NCBI GenBank assembly: GCA_007922225.1
Contig: ML679966.1
Location: 51,919,583-51,983,582, forward strand
Length of the DNA stretch: 64,000 nucleotides
Reading direction: 5' to 3'
Source: Emydura subglobosa
Lineage: Eukaryota > Chordata > Testudines > Chelidae
The notes beneath the pieces are model-generated. The model was not told the origin of the DNA. It saw only the letters and a program-made list of their open reading frames with translations, and ran no database searches. This document shows, piece by piece, positions 45,470 to 56,593 of the stretch. Each line of letters begins with the position of its first letter. The first letter of the stretch is position 1. Position numbers and translations under genes: made by a program.

Positions 45470-46060
45470 TCATCATAACACCTAGAAGTTCTAGTCATGG
45501 ACCAGGACCCCACTATGCTAGCCACTGTACAAACAGAATAAAAAATTAGCCCCCTCTCCAAAAAGCTTACAATATCAGTATAATGTAAGAGACAACAGAT
45601 GGATACAGACAGACTGATGGAGGAGTACAAAAACCAACAAAACCAGACCAAACAAACATACTAATGAGTCAATCTTAGTCAACCTGATAGGCTGGTTGCA
45701 GCACCAAAGTAGCTTTTTGTAGGCTTCAGTGCAGAGGAGAGTTTTAAGGAGAGATCTAAATGGAGATAAGGAGTCAGATGTTCACAGGGAGGTTCTTTCA
45801 AATTTGAGGGGCAGCATGGGAGAGGACATGCAGGTATTCATTTGAAAATGTAACAAGTGGGTGATGGAGGCCAATAGCATGGGGTGATTGGTGGTGGGAG
45901 TTGATCTTTCCATATAGAATGAAAGGCAATAGGTAGGGTGGAAATAGGTCAGGACTGCCTTGAAAGTGAAGACAAGTAGCTTATGTTCGATAGGGTAAAG
46001 AAAAGGGAGTCAGCAGAAACATGAATGTGTGAGTGGGGAGAGTGGAACATCACATCCTAA
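45470..46060 (-). pseudogene. 3' ORF end and tail of an L2/L3-type LINE, antisense
   Basis: On the minus strand from about 45990: LVFTFKAVLT (family LVFTYKALHG), later PMLPLKFERTS (family LWNALPLE.R), and SPFRSLLKTLL at about 45740 (family S..SFKSLLKTHLF). These are ordered blocks of the C-terminus of an L2/L3-type LINE. The left part, 45480-45590, is the non-coding tail (complement of AAAAGCTTACAATATCAG and CATGGACCAGGACCCCACTA). It shares the tail with the SINEs in this window. Stops and small indels make it a relic. Confidence 0.78.
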
Positions 46061-46995
46061 GGATTTTTCCCCCCACTATATTTTTCCCTTTAAAACTAAA
46101 ATAAATTATACTAATAGAAGATTAAGGTTGCCTCTACCTAGCACTCAAAATCAGGAAATGTACAACTTTAATTGTGCTCTTCCATTACGGTAACTTTGTA
46201 TATCCGTTGCAATACACATTGTCAATTCATATATGAATCATAAATCTAACATAAAAAATGTTACTTACATGGTGGTCACATAAATGTTATACACAGTTTT
46301 GTTGCAATTTAGTGACACACCAGTTCAGGGCTCTTTGAAGACTTGTTGTGCAGAAGACATCAAATCTGTTGTCATTTTGGATGACTTGACAGCACATGAA
46401 AGTGAGAAGTGCTAACATGAATCCATATGCAGTTGAAAAAAATGTGTTCCTGTTGCAATAAATGAATTCTATATGCTATGAAATGAATAGAAAGATGGTT
46501 TACTCCTTGTTTCATACAATAAATCTCTCAATTATGCCCAACCCTGAGGTTGTATAGTTTTCATTATCATCACTTGTATAGATTTTTGGCTCGGTTTATA
46601 AAGGAAACTGTCTAGATGAATACTGCTCACTCTATGAATGAAAGCTCACTCTACCTCATACATAATCAATCTAATTTAAGCCTTCCCTTGTAAAACAACC
46701 TATATACCAAGAAACAAGATGCCTTCTGGGATGAAGATTACATCACTGACTCTTTACCTTATCACTTCAATCGCTCTATTTCAATTCTCTTTGGCAACTA
46801 CTAGTTCCCTGAAGCCATGAAGAAAAACAGCAAAAATGTCTTTATATAGTCCCAAAGCTTTACTCATCAGAGAAACAGAAGTGAGCCGTTTTGCCTTTCT
46901 TTGATTTACCATGGCTTAATCTAAGTCTTTTTATTAGCCTTTGTACTTTCTGACTCTTACACAGCACAAAAATCAGAGTTGCTGGTCATTATTAT
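46061..46995. other. No gene seen
   Basis: AT-rich non-coding sequence without a recognised element. Confidence 0.45.
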
Positions 46996-46999
46996 TAGT

Positions 47000-47500
47000 T
47001 AAGCTAATTAATTTCCCTCTGTATATTTAAAAATTTACAATATTCATAAAAGTTTTAAATGACCTGTATTTGGGCAGTTTTGCCTGGCAGTCTACAGATA
47101 GCAATTTTCCAGCGAAACAATGAAGCAGCTGTTAAAGGCTGTTAGGAGGAGCTGACCTTAGTCCTGAAGCAGCACAGTTCTATTTAAAACAAAACAAAGT
47201 GCTATCTTCAGCAGTTTTCAGCAGTGGCACCCACATTAAGGCTGCGAGGAAACAAGTTCACAGCCCATGGATGCATTAGTGTAATCCTTCATGCAGGGCA
47301 TTTCTGTAACTAAATTAAAGCCAGCAAAATGAGATAATGTAGGAGAGCCACAGCCATTTGGAAAAGGTTAGGTCCGTTTGTCCTTTTAAAAACAGAATAT
47401 TTAGCTTCTTTTACATTTTTACAGCAGCAAACCAATAAATGATTAAACATAATTCCAAAGAAAAATAACTTTAGTACAGCCAATTTAAGTTTAAAGGCAT
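47000..47500. promoter_or_regulatory. Candidate conserved non-coding element
   Basis: Repeat-free, with TTAGTTAAGCTAATTAATTT just left of it, TTCAGCAGTTTTCAGCAGTG, AGCAGCTGTTAAAGGCTGTT, GATGCATTAGTGTAATCC and TTTACAGCAGCAAACCAATAAATG. The mix of E-box (CAGCTG) and homeodomain-like words resembles developmental enhancers. Call by texture only. Confidence 0.22.
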
Positions 47501-47875
47501 ACATCAGTATATTACCAAGAATGTTAGAGTTAAAAAATTCGAATGACAACAATTAAACAGGAAATATTAGAAAACCAGGAAATTAAGGGCACTTTTGCAA
47601 CAAGTTACAAACAAACAACAATCAGAAACTTAACTCTGCCCCAACCAAGTTGCAACAATATATTCTCAGATTAAAAAGTATTGCATAATGTTATTTTTTA
47701 TAGTATGGTTGAAAGAAATGTTCAGCTGGATGTCTTGAAGTCAGAGAAATCAATGATGTAGTTATTGAGAGCAATGGTACAATCACCAGCTTGGCTTATG
47801 GACAAACGAACTTTTGTTCAGGAACTTCTGACCTGGAAGGTTTTTTGAAATTATTTTCCATTGTTAAATATTTAA
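47501..47875. other. No gene seen
   Basis: AT-rich, no element recognised. Confidence 0.4.
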
Positions 47876-47884
47876 TTTACCAGA

Positions 47885-47997
47885 TTATTTAATATTTATA
47901 TTATGCCAATGTCTAGACAGTCCAATCAGGTTTAGAATACTATTATCCTAGGAGCTGTACAAATAAGGATCAGTCTCCTAAAAGCTTTATACTTCAT
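47885..47997 (-). mobile_element. L2/L3-type LINE or SINE tail fragment, antisense
   Basis: The stretch CCAATGTCTAGACAGTCCAA then CCTAGGAGCTGTACAAATAA and GTCTCCTAAAAGCTTTATAC follows the order of the tail at 45480-45590 (GGACCAGGACCCC...GCACTGTACAAA...AAAGCTTACAAT) but is diverged. Confidence 0.5.
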
Positions 47998-49920
47998 CTT
48001 GGCACATTTCAATGTTTTTAAAAATATATTTTTGACAAAATCAATATTTATATTTAATCATTTAAATTTTTACAGTTGTGGGAAATTATGGGGGTGTGTT
48101 ATATTAATTATTTCATGACAGTAGACACTGAGATGCAAAAAAAAGTTAAAGCTTAATAACCGTTAAAATACATATTGTCAATATGACATGCCAAAATATA
48201 CAAAGTAACTATCCTTAAATCAAGCTCTAAGTTTGCAAGCAGCATTTTTCATACTTTACCTATTTGTAAGTTTTAATGATCTTTGATGGAAAAAAATATT
48301 TGTTGGCATGTGTGAATATAGTAAAATTGACATTTAATGACATTTACTGATAAAACTCTAATCCAGCCAAGCCTATTTATACTCTGCACACCCATCAGAA
48401 GCGCCAGTGCAGCTGAACACTGAAGGGAGATGCCCAGCTGCTCAAAGTGTAGTAAAAGGAAATCACAGCTACATCATATAGTTGCATAATGACAGCTAGA
48501 AAACCTGCCTCTACTCTCCTACCATATGGGCACTAGCCTGAAGTAGCACTGTGCAGTTGAAAATCTGTAAGCAAAATATTTTCATCAGCTCAACATATTT
48601 CCTAGCGTCCGGATGTCAGACAGATATCTAATCCCAATGTTCTAGACAAGTACACAAAAAAGTCTTTTTTCTACTGAAGAAACAATAAGAAACATTTTGC
48701 CTATTCATGAAAAGTGAAATACAGCTGTGTGTGGAGGGTCAGAACAATGAAAGTGACACTCAATAAAACATATATTGACAGGTTAAAAAAAAGTAAGTTA
48801 TTTCATATCTGCTGGTACAAAGTACAGTAATATTAAAACCAGTAACTTAACATGCAAATCATTACAGTGAGCAAGAATATATGCAATAAACTAGTGTTAT
48901 ACAAGTTAATATTTTCTCATCACAAAAACAATGCATAGTTGATATTATGAAGCACAGAGTGGCTCCATCCTGCGGGCCTCCTTAGTAGACCATTACAATA
49001 AAAAAATCATCATCATAAAGGAAAAGAATAGAGATATTAAACTCTTTGTTCTCAATGCCAGTTATTTTCAAAGAGTTGGTAATAGAGTATACTGATTTTT
49101 TGGCAGTGGTATATAAGCATGATTAGATTGAGTTTTTCTGCCATAAACAGGTTGCTAAAACTCAATCCGGTGTGTGCAAAATTAATTAGATGTCCTACAT
49201 GAGTTGCAAACCTTTTCATCATAGATTTTTTCAGTCAACATAATTGTTTTTTATTACTAGGACAAGCACATTCCTTCTAATAGGCTTTACATGAATTCTA
49301 ACAGTATTCAAATAGAAAAAGCAAAAACCATTACAGCAGACTGGAATGCAAGTCATTATCTGTGTTAAAGTGAGGAAATGGAAGTGTGAACCACAGTAGA
49401 CTAAAGCAGTTTATTATTTGACTATTTACATACAGCATGTTGCTTTGTTTATAGAGGTATATATCCCCACTTGAAAGAGTTTTAAACTGAGCTATAGAAC
49501 CTGTTTCACAGATGTTTTGGTTTTAGGTAACAAACAAAACCCAAATTTTGACTTTTTTGGATTCCATTTTATAAAACAACTATTTTGTGGTCATCTATAG
49601 TTAAATCTTTTTTTTTTAATTTTTAACACACATGAGAATGAGAATTACCCCCTTTTAAAAATAGCTTGCATAGCAAAAAGCTTGACAAATAACATGAAAA
49701 GAAGTTGTCCACCCTAGGAAAAAGGCACAGTACAAGTAAATATGAGAGCAGTAGTGTAAAAATTATATTGAGAAGTGGCAGTGGGAGAGGTAGAAATTAG
49801 TCAAATTTTCTTGCAGCATGAGTTTAGATCCTAAACTCACATAAGCTGACAGGGACTACAAATTCAGAAGTAGTACATGCAGCCCAAGGTGTCATTTGCT
49901 TCCAATTAATCATCTTACTT
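47998..49920. other. No gene seen
   Basis: Very AT-rich. 48350-48480 is a repeat-free, less AT-rich patch. No coding signal. Confidence 0.45.
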
Positions 49921-49929
49921 ATTTACTAT

Positions 49930-50052
49930 CATCATTCATGTTTATTATTTTAGTGCACAAAGACCAACCAAGAATGGGGTCCCAATGCGCCAAGCACTAT
50001 ACAAATCCAGAACAGTAAATAGTGCTTGCTCTGAAAAGCTTACAATCCATGG
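49930..50052 (-). mobile_element. L2/L3-type LINE or SINE tail fragment, antisense
   Basis: GAATGGGGTCCCAATGCGCC then AAGCACTATACAAATCCAGA and GAAAAGCTTACAATCC show the same tail order as 45480-45590, in the same orientation. Confidence 0.7.
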
Positions 50053-50475
50053 CTGGCATTTTGATTGGCACTGATTGGTTTGAGAATGAACGGCATCCAG
50101 CCTTTATTAGGTGAAATGCCCAAGGAAGAAGTTTAAGAAGAAAATAAGGAATGAAATTTCAAAAATCCTGGAGGCATTCTACCCATTCAAATAATATATA
50201 TTTTGAATAGCACTAATCGACTTTTTCATTAAAAACGACCGTCTCAAAGATAAAATATTTGTGAACAATTGTTCAGTCAAATATTTTACAAAAACTATAT
50301 CTTATTTTTTTTATTTTTTTAATCAATATTATAGAAATGGTTATAGACAATTTGTTTATTCAAAATAGGGTTAATGAGAGTGGAAAAAAGCTTCAACAGC
50401 ATATACACAAATAGAAAGTTAAGTTTGTGTACTGAGCTCTCATCCTGTGATTAGCGTAGGATTAAGTTTTTTAGT
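50053..50475. other. No gene seen
   Basis: AT-rich, with a T-rich run at about 50305-50320. Confidence 0.4.
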
Positions 50476-50479
50476 CTGC

Positions 50480-50605
50480 TGTGACCATCGCACTATAGAC
50501 TTTTGGCACTGGGAAGGAATTTTTCCCTTATCGCCAGATTAGCTGGGCTGTGGAGGGCTTTTTCTTTCCCATCGCTATTTGGGGACCTGGTGGGGCAGGT
50601 GGGAG
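50480..50605. repeat. Possible dispersed repeat fragment (GGGAAGGAATTTTTCCC)
   Basis: The phrase GGGAAGGAATTTTTCCCTTA followed by CCAGATTAGCTGGGC and GGGCTTTTTCTTTCCC is one I recall from common dispersed repeats of turtles and crocodilians. Family not named. Confidence 0.4.
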
Positions 50606-51395
50606 ATAAGATTGTTATTATCTAGAAATAGTATGGCAACCAGTGCTCCCAGTCTCTCTAAATTGGCCTCTTGTGGCCCCACCAGAATCTTCTGTCAGCT
50701 GAGGTGAAAATGGCACCCCCTCCCTCAATGAAATGATTAGTTGGGAACTCCACAGAGTTTCAGTTTATTAATGCTTGAATGTTTTTTACCCAAGATGATT
50801 TAGTAAAAAATGCATATGTGGCCCATAATTAATATACAGGTTGTCTGTCTACTCTTTTCAAAACAAGAAAGTGCCATGGAAAACAGCACAGAAATGTAAT
50901 TCAGTATAATTAAATCATTCTTCAAAAGTCCTGACAATTAGACCATTACAGTTTTGAAAATGGATATAAACACATGCTGGAAACAACCCAGCATCACCTT
51001 AAAGAGCGTACATATTTGAAGATGATGCTGGGGACATAGATAGCAATTCATATTGTGTCATGTCTGGTGTGACATTTCAATAAAAAAAAATTCCTAGTGA
51101 TTATTGGAGGCCCAAAACAATTTGAGTTGCTTGATCACTGTCCTACAGGCCTAGCATAGCTTCCGTTGCTTGCTTGGCTATTCTGACCCCCTGTAGCATG
51201 ACATCTTCCAGTTGGCAGAGATGAATAGAACTACTAAGTAACCTTGCAGATGTCTCAGTTTCTGCATACCATGGGACATAACAGGACGAAATATACAAGT
51301 ATGCTTGCAGCTGCACATAGATAATGGTGATGGGAACAACAAGTTATCCTTGAACGTCTGGGGTACTCTCTTTCATTGCCAAGGGGCATATTTTT
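50606..51395. other. No gene seen
   Basis: No recognised coding or repeat feature. Confidence 0.4.
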
Positions 51396-51399
51396 ACAC

Positions 51400-51832
51400 T
51401 GCCCCTCCTATCACCAGATGTTGTTTTGATGACCCAATTATCATGGTGAGAATGGAATATAGTTAAGGGTGAAAACCCAATGTAGGTAATCAGCATATAT
51501 GATAATGAGCAGAGAGGTAATTAGGTGAAAGCTGTGTATGGAAGGGTATAAGAAGTCATTATTTAGACAAAGGGGAGTGCTCCATCAACACTAGACTCTG
51601 CAGGAGGTGCTGCCAGTCGGACCAGAAGATCCACGGACTCCCTGGCGGGGCCCCTGAAGAAAGCCATTCCTGTATACAGCTTCTGAGTAACTGCTTAGCT
51701 CTCCAGGCTTAGTGAGTATGATATATTGTAGTTAATTTTAGGTTTTGTATTCAACTAGTATATCTATAGAAAACCTTGCACATTAAACCTTATTGACCTG
51801 CAAATCGGGTGTACTGTGTCTCACTGGCATTC
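51400..51832 (+). repeat. Candidate solo LTR
   Basis: The order of signals fits an LTR. A TATA box GGTATAAGAAG lies at 51546, a GC-richer transcribed part follows (51595-51700), and a poly(A) signal ATTAAA at 51782 is followed by a GT-rich GGGTGTACTGTGTCTC element and CACTGGCATTCA. There is no second LTR, primer site or gene nearby. The left boundary is uncertain and no target duplication was found. Confidence 0.33.
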
Positions 51833-53145
51833 ACACTGACCACTAAGTGTCCAGTATCAACAGTGATTACAGATGTTGAAAGGTGGGAGTTTTCTACACT
51901 ACATAGAATACTCTGTTTGCATTTGTTGACAGAAGCATGAGGCTGGATTTGGTTTCTGTTGGGGTGGTTATTTACTTTGAGTAATTTCAATTTATTTACT
52001 TTAAGTACTTTATTTACTTTCACTTGCCAGGTGATGTAAGTTGGCTTGATTTTCTCTCCTCAAAAAGGTTTTAAATACATATCCACAGCTTTTCAATAAG
52101 GGTGTAATGTATTTTTGGAGATAGACAAACATTTTGTTCTGCACCACATCAGTCTCAGATTGCAATCCCTTTCTTTCAAGTTAATTTCTTGAATATCGAA
52201 TTCGACATTTCTTTTTTTGTAGTTGTTGAATGAAGTTCACCATTTACTATGAGCCAAATCACAGAGAGAATTGTACAGCTCAAGTGCACAGCCTGTATCC
52301 TCATGAAAATGCAGAAAACACATTGTGGGGCTCAGGGACAAAATATTCAGCCCCAGTATTGCATTAACCAGAATACCAGCAGGGATACAGCCACTATTTA
52401 AGAGTAACCCCCCCCCAACTATGAAGTGTTTTGTCTCAGAAGGCCTGCAGTGTTTACTAGACACAATCTGGCCCACTTCTATTCCTCCATTCTTCTTCCC
52501 CACAGCCTTTCAACTAGGTCTGGAGCTGCACACAGGTTTGGAAAGCTGATTTGACCTAGTCCTATTAAAATAAATCATGTACAATTTCTAGATGCAAGTT
52601 GCTCATATTTTTTGTGCACAAATCAGCAACATTTTAAAAACAGACAAACTGTGTATGACAGATCTGATAAAGCATGCACATATTTATAAACTTCCCTAAA
52701 TTGCCCGTCTGCAGCAGGAAGATACTTGGACGTAGTTTTAAAAATAAGTTGACTGAAATAATTTCTTAAAATCCGGAGATCACTGAAATATTTCTCTCCC
52801 TCTGATTTGTAAATAGGACAACTTCCTAAATTGTTAGCGTATCCTATGGTACATCTAAGAAGTACATATCAATAAAGAAATATGCATAAGTACTTTTTTA
52901 TCTTTGTCTGCACAAAATACAATCTATTTGAATAAACACATACAGATGCCAAAGAAAACAGATGCTGATGGCAACATGATCTTCATTTATGCAACTAAAA
53001 GAAATATGGTGGAACTGTCTGTTATTAGCCAGGGAAGAGTCATCAAACACAAATGCTGTACAATTATCTAGTGCATTGCTTTCTACAGCTCAATGACAAG
53101 ATTAAATGAATGCAGGTGAATTACAGCTTTTTTTCATACTAATAT
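51833..53145. other. No gene seen; C run
   Basis: A run of 9 C lies at 52408-52416. Opposing short frames at 52237-52549 are incidental. The interval 53030-53140 is repeat-free and complex in texture. No coding call. Confidence 0.45.
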
Positions 53146-53147
53146 AT

Positions 53148-53198
53148 TAAAAAAAAAAAGTTTTCTTTTTTTTCTTTCTTTCTTTTTTTTTTTACAGA
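53148..53198. repeat. Poly(A)/poly(T) and (TTTC)n tract
   Basis: A run of A followed closely by TTTTCTTTTTTTTCTTTCTT and a T run ending in TTTACAG. It can form a hairpin. The end mimics a splice acceptor, but no exon follows that I can support. Confidence 0.8.
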
Positions 53199-53565
53199 TC
53201 AGTACATAACAAAGCCCTAATGGAATCATTGTCTTCTGAAGGCGTGGTCACTGTAGCTTTTCAAGCTCTTAAAATGTCTCAGATTGTCAGGATTACCAAA
53301 TTAATAGGATAGAGCAAACCTTTTGTCCCTGTTAAATATAAAATCTTGGAGGCATGCATTTGCTACACTCATTACTCCCCCTTCCTCCCTGATTTTGCAT
53401 TAGGTTAGTGATGAAACACACAAGTTTAAGAAACAGCCTGCAAAAGGCTTCAACAATAAATTAAGAGAGGCATTTCTGAAAGTTTATGTACGATGCAGAA
53501 AATTCAACCTTCTTATATGCACAGGCAACACCAAATGAAATCAACACGAGCTCTTATTTGAAGAC
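53199..53565. other. No gene seen
   Basis: No recognised feature between the T tract and the CR1 fragment. Confidence 0.4.
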
Positions 53566-53567
53566 TT

Positions 53568-53760
53568 ACCCAAGTCTCCCCTATGTTTTGTTTTCTGAAG
53601 ACTGAACATGCACAGTGTCATATTTTCTAAACCTTTTATCATTTCTTTGTTGCTCTCCTCTGAACTCTCTCCAGTTTGTCTACATCCTTCCTATATATTT
53701 TACAAATGTAGAACAAGGTGCATTCTAAACATCACCATTTGCTTCTTTGCATACTGGTGC
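53568..53760 (-). mobile_element. CR1 LINE 3' fragment, antisense
   Basis: Contains TTTTCTGAAGACTGAACATG, TTTCTAAACCTTTTATCATT, TGTTGCTCTCCTCTGAACTC and TCTCCAGTTTGTCTACATCC, blocks of the antisense CR1 3' region. The end is degraded (ACATCACCATTTGCTTCTTT). Confidence 0.88.
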
Positions 53761-53784
53761 TTTCCCTTATATCCCTTACTCTCC

Positions 53785-54057
53785 AAATCTGGAAACCTGT
53801 GGTCAGTTCTCTGCTGTGCCACAGAATTGCTGTGTGATCATGGGCAAGTCAATTAGTCTTTCTATGCCTGATTATCCTACTTTACAGGAACGTTGTTAGG
53901 ATAAATATAACACAAATTGTGAGATACTCAGATATTACAGTAATAGGAGGTATATGTGAATTTGAGATAGATTGCAATCTCTGTGGAGAAAGAATCTTTT
54001 CACCTTTCTGTAAAGTGCCTAGCACTTTGCTGGTGTTAAGTAAATACAAAAAAAAAA
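53785..54057 (+). mobile_element. MIR/CORE-type SINE with LINE-like tail, sense, nearly complete
   Basis: A tRNA-like head is followed by the SINE core GCTGTGTGATCATGGGCAAG...TCTTTCTATGCCTG, a middle part, and the LINE-like tail GATTGCAATCTCTGTGGAGA...AAAGTGCCTAGCACTTTGCT. It ends in an A run at 54047-54060. The tail is the complement of the L2/L3-type tail at 45480-45590, which supports retrotransposition by that LINE. Confidence 0.82.
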
Positions 54058-54363
54058 AAAATACTACTATTGTTAAACTACTTATAATTACCATTTGTTT
54101 ATGGATGCTGGTACATCTCAGACCACCACCATATTACTTGGCATTAGTGGCAATGTCTACCCAGAACCAGAACAGAAGAATTGTCAGTTTAGAAAGAAGA
54201 TATGTTCACAGATGGGTCTACAAAGTGTACTAAGAACCTATTTTTACCTAAGTGATTATTTACCCAAGAAGTTTAGTCAGTCACTATGCTTAATTCATTA
54301 TTCAATTTTTAAAATGTTCATTCATACCATCAGGGAACAGAAACAATACCATGTGGCTTAGGT

Positions 54364-54561
54364 CAGTGGTTCCCTAACTTTTCTATGCCTTGGCACACCT
54401 TGATACCTTTAATTATTTTGAGGTACACCACCATACAGTCTCCAAATGAACTAATGAATATTCATGAGCTAATTGAGACTTCAAGTAGTTTTTCAAAAAA
54501 TCCGTGGCACACCTGCTCAGGCCTGATGTCACACCAGCGGCACACTGGTTGGGAAACACTG
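54364..54561. mobile_element. hAT-type miniature transposon, 198 bp
   Basis: Inverted ends are CAGTGGTTCCCTAACTTTT and ACTGGTTGGGAAACACTG. The 8-bp target duplication GCTTAGGT (54356-54363) against ACTTAGGT (54562-54569) has one mismatch. Internal GGCACACC motifs face each other. No transposase; open frames are incidental. Confidence 0.93.
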
Positions 54562-54569
54562 ACTTAGGT

Positions 54570-56489
54570 GACCAGTTACACACCTCAGTCAACAATCAGC
54601 AAAAATAGCTGCAGTGAACAAATCCAGGAACAGGATGAAAATTGTTTACACAAACTGTTTGCCAAATAAGAAAAAATTATACATTTGCAGAAATTGGGAT
54701 CCATTCACAATGATAAGTCAACAGAAAAAATTGATAAGCAGTTAAATATCTATTTACAGCATATAAATTGTACCAGTTTTAGGAATGTTGACGTCAATTT
54801 TTACATAATTAATTTATCCCAGAAATACAGAATAATTAATTCTGAGTTAAATAGAGCTATTATTTGTTCTATTTTAAAGCTCACCGCAATATTTTTGGGA
54901 AGTGGAGTTTTTGTTCTCTCTCTTTTTCAGGGCCAGTAACTTAGGGTTGGGGAGAAGGGGAAGAGAGACTGAGATGCAGACAGAGAAAGAGAGAAGCTCA
55001 GTAACGTCAAACACTGATTAATGAGGCCCAGACCAACATTTCAGTACCCAAGAAAAATCAAATCAGAAAGTTAACCTGAAAAGTGCAAGACAGGGAACTC
55101 ATCTGAAAGCTGCCAAAAGCCTCTCTACAAGTAAAAATGAACAGATAGAGTGTTACCCCACATGACCAGAGACAAGTTTCTCACATATAACATGGCTATT
55201 CTGGTGATGAATTGAGGCCACATATGGCCCAAGGCTTATTGGATTAGTCACTACTCTGATCACAGCAATTGCAGAAGTTACCAGATTTTCAGTCTCTGAT
55301 AGCTTCCATTGAGAGCTTCTGTGATTTTCAAGATCAGATATTCACAGCCTCAGCTAAAGCTGAATAAAACATCACCATTTTATTGTATTTTACGGTCTGA
55401 AGACCAATAAAAATCCTAAATGAAAATATACAAAAATATGAAGAGATTTGTTATAAATAACCTAGGTTTTCTAGCGTTTGGACTAATTATGTATGACATT
55501 CATCTTTCAGCAATGATGACAGCTGAAGAAGGTAACCATGAGTTAATTGTTCAAGCCCATTTTTGGGTTGTTTGATGTTTCAGAGAACTGTCTTCATCAT
55601 TTTCTTTGGTGTGGAAAGCAAACAGCTGACGTTGGAGTAAGAAACTAATGTAAAAATTAATGTTCACCAGGTTTAGCCATTTTCTCTGCTGTTCATGATA
55701 TCAAGGTCTAAATATTTCACATGGAGAATTGGGGGATAAAATAAGATTAGCTAAAGAGGAAATTAACTTCATGATACCTATACAACAGCAGTTCAGGATT
55801 CATAACTGAATAATTAAAAAAAAAAACAAAAACAAAAAACAGAAGAAAGAAGTAGGGTGGATGCAGTTTACTACATGAGGAAAAAAAAGGTAAATATACT
55901 CTCACAGTATGTTTAGAGGAGGTATTTCACAATCACAAATTATATTTACACTACAAAATGGTCAGAAAGACTTTGTTCAGAATCTGCGCTTAAGTCTTTA
56001 GCAGATGGCTCAAAAGTCAGAATGACATGATGTGCAACTAATGTGTACGCATTTTTGGAAGCTGACACAAAGAGGCCTCAGTAGGCAGTGTGGTGTTAGC
56101 ACACCTTGATCACGCTTGAGAGAAATGCAGCCTGAAATCACCAGCAGAGGTATACCCTTCACACATTTCAAAGGATTGGCAAACAAACTCGTCTAGAGAC
56201 TTACAGATCTAAAAGTACCTGTCATTTGCAACTTCTTATGCATGGATTGTGCAAGGAATAAGGATTCGTTAGCATTTTTGTATTGTCTGATTGAGTTTTC
56301 ATAACACAGCTGAGTTGGACTTGAGATAACTAAATAAAGACGAGTTTTGCTTTTTCTTCCCCTTTAAAATTCCATCTCCTATACCAGCCACACACACAAC
56401 CAATTCAAAGCAGCTGGAGTGTGTGATTTCAATTATTTGAAATTGCTTCTTTTCCCCCCTCCTAACATGACAATATTCTTCTCCTGTAG
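54570..56489. other. No gene seen
   Basis: A G/A-rich patch lies at 54944-55000. AT-rich elsewhere, with an A-rich run at 55815-55845. No coding call. The last 60 bases are a pyrimidine-rich tract before the candidate exon. Confidence 0.45.
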
Positions 56490-56593
56490 GGAATAAAATC
56501 CATTTTGAGACTGGTTGCAGATGTTTTCAAGCTGACCATCAGTCTAATGAGTGCAACTACTGTCCTCAGGGAAAACTCTCCTCTTCCCCACAG
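56490..56593 (+). other. Candidate exon (coding or non-coding), unidentified
   Basis: A branch-point-like CCTAAC (56461) and a pyrimidine-rich tract lead to TTCTCCTGTAG|GG at 56489/56490. After 104 bases there is a good donor, CAG|GTACGC, at 56593/56594. Two of three plus frames are open across the whole interval: one reads GIKSILRLVADVF..., the other (from 56492) NKIHFETGCRCFQADHQSNE... with five Cys. The second would make a phase-1 to phase-0 exon of 34 codons. I recognise neither as a known protein. No other exon of the same gene is visible. It could be an exon of a gene spanning the window, a non-coding RNA exon, or chance. Confidence 0.3.

Noticed and set aside
53180..53230. T-rich tract ending in TTTACAG followed by ATCAGTAC
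   Set aside because: It looks like a splice acceptor but derives from a simple (TTTC)n/T run and no open frame with a donor follows.
54920..54945. TCTCTCTCTTTTTCAG|GGCCAG acceptor-like site
   Set aside because: The following sequence is purine-rich and has no supported frame or donor. A single acceptor match is expected by chance.
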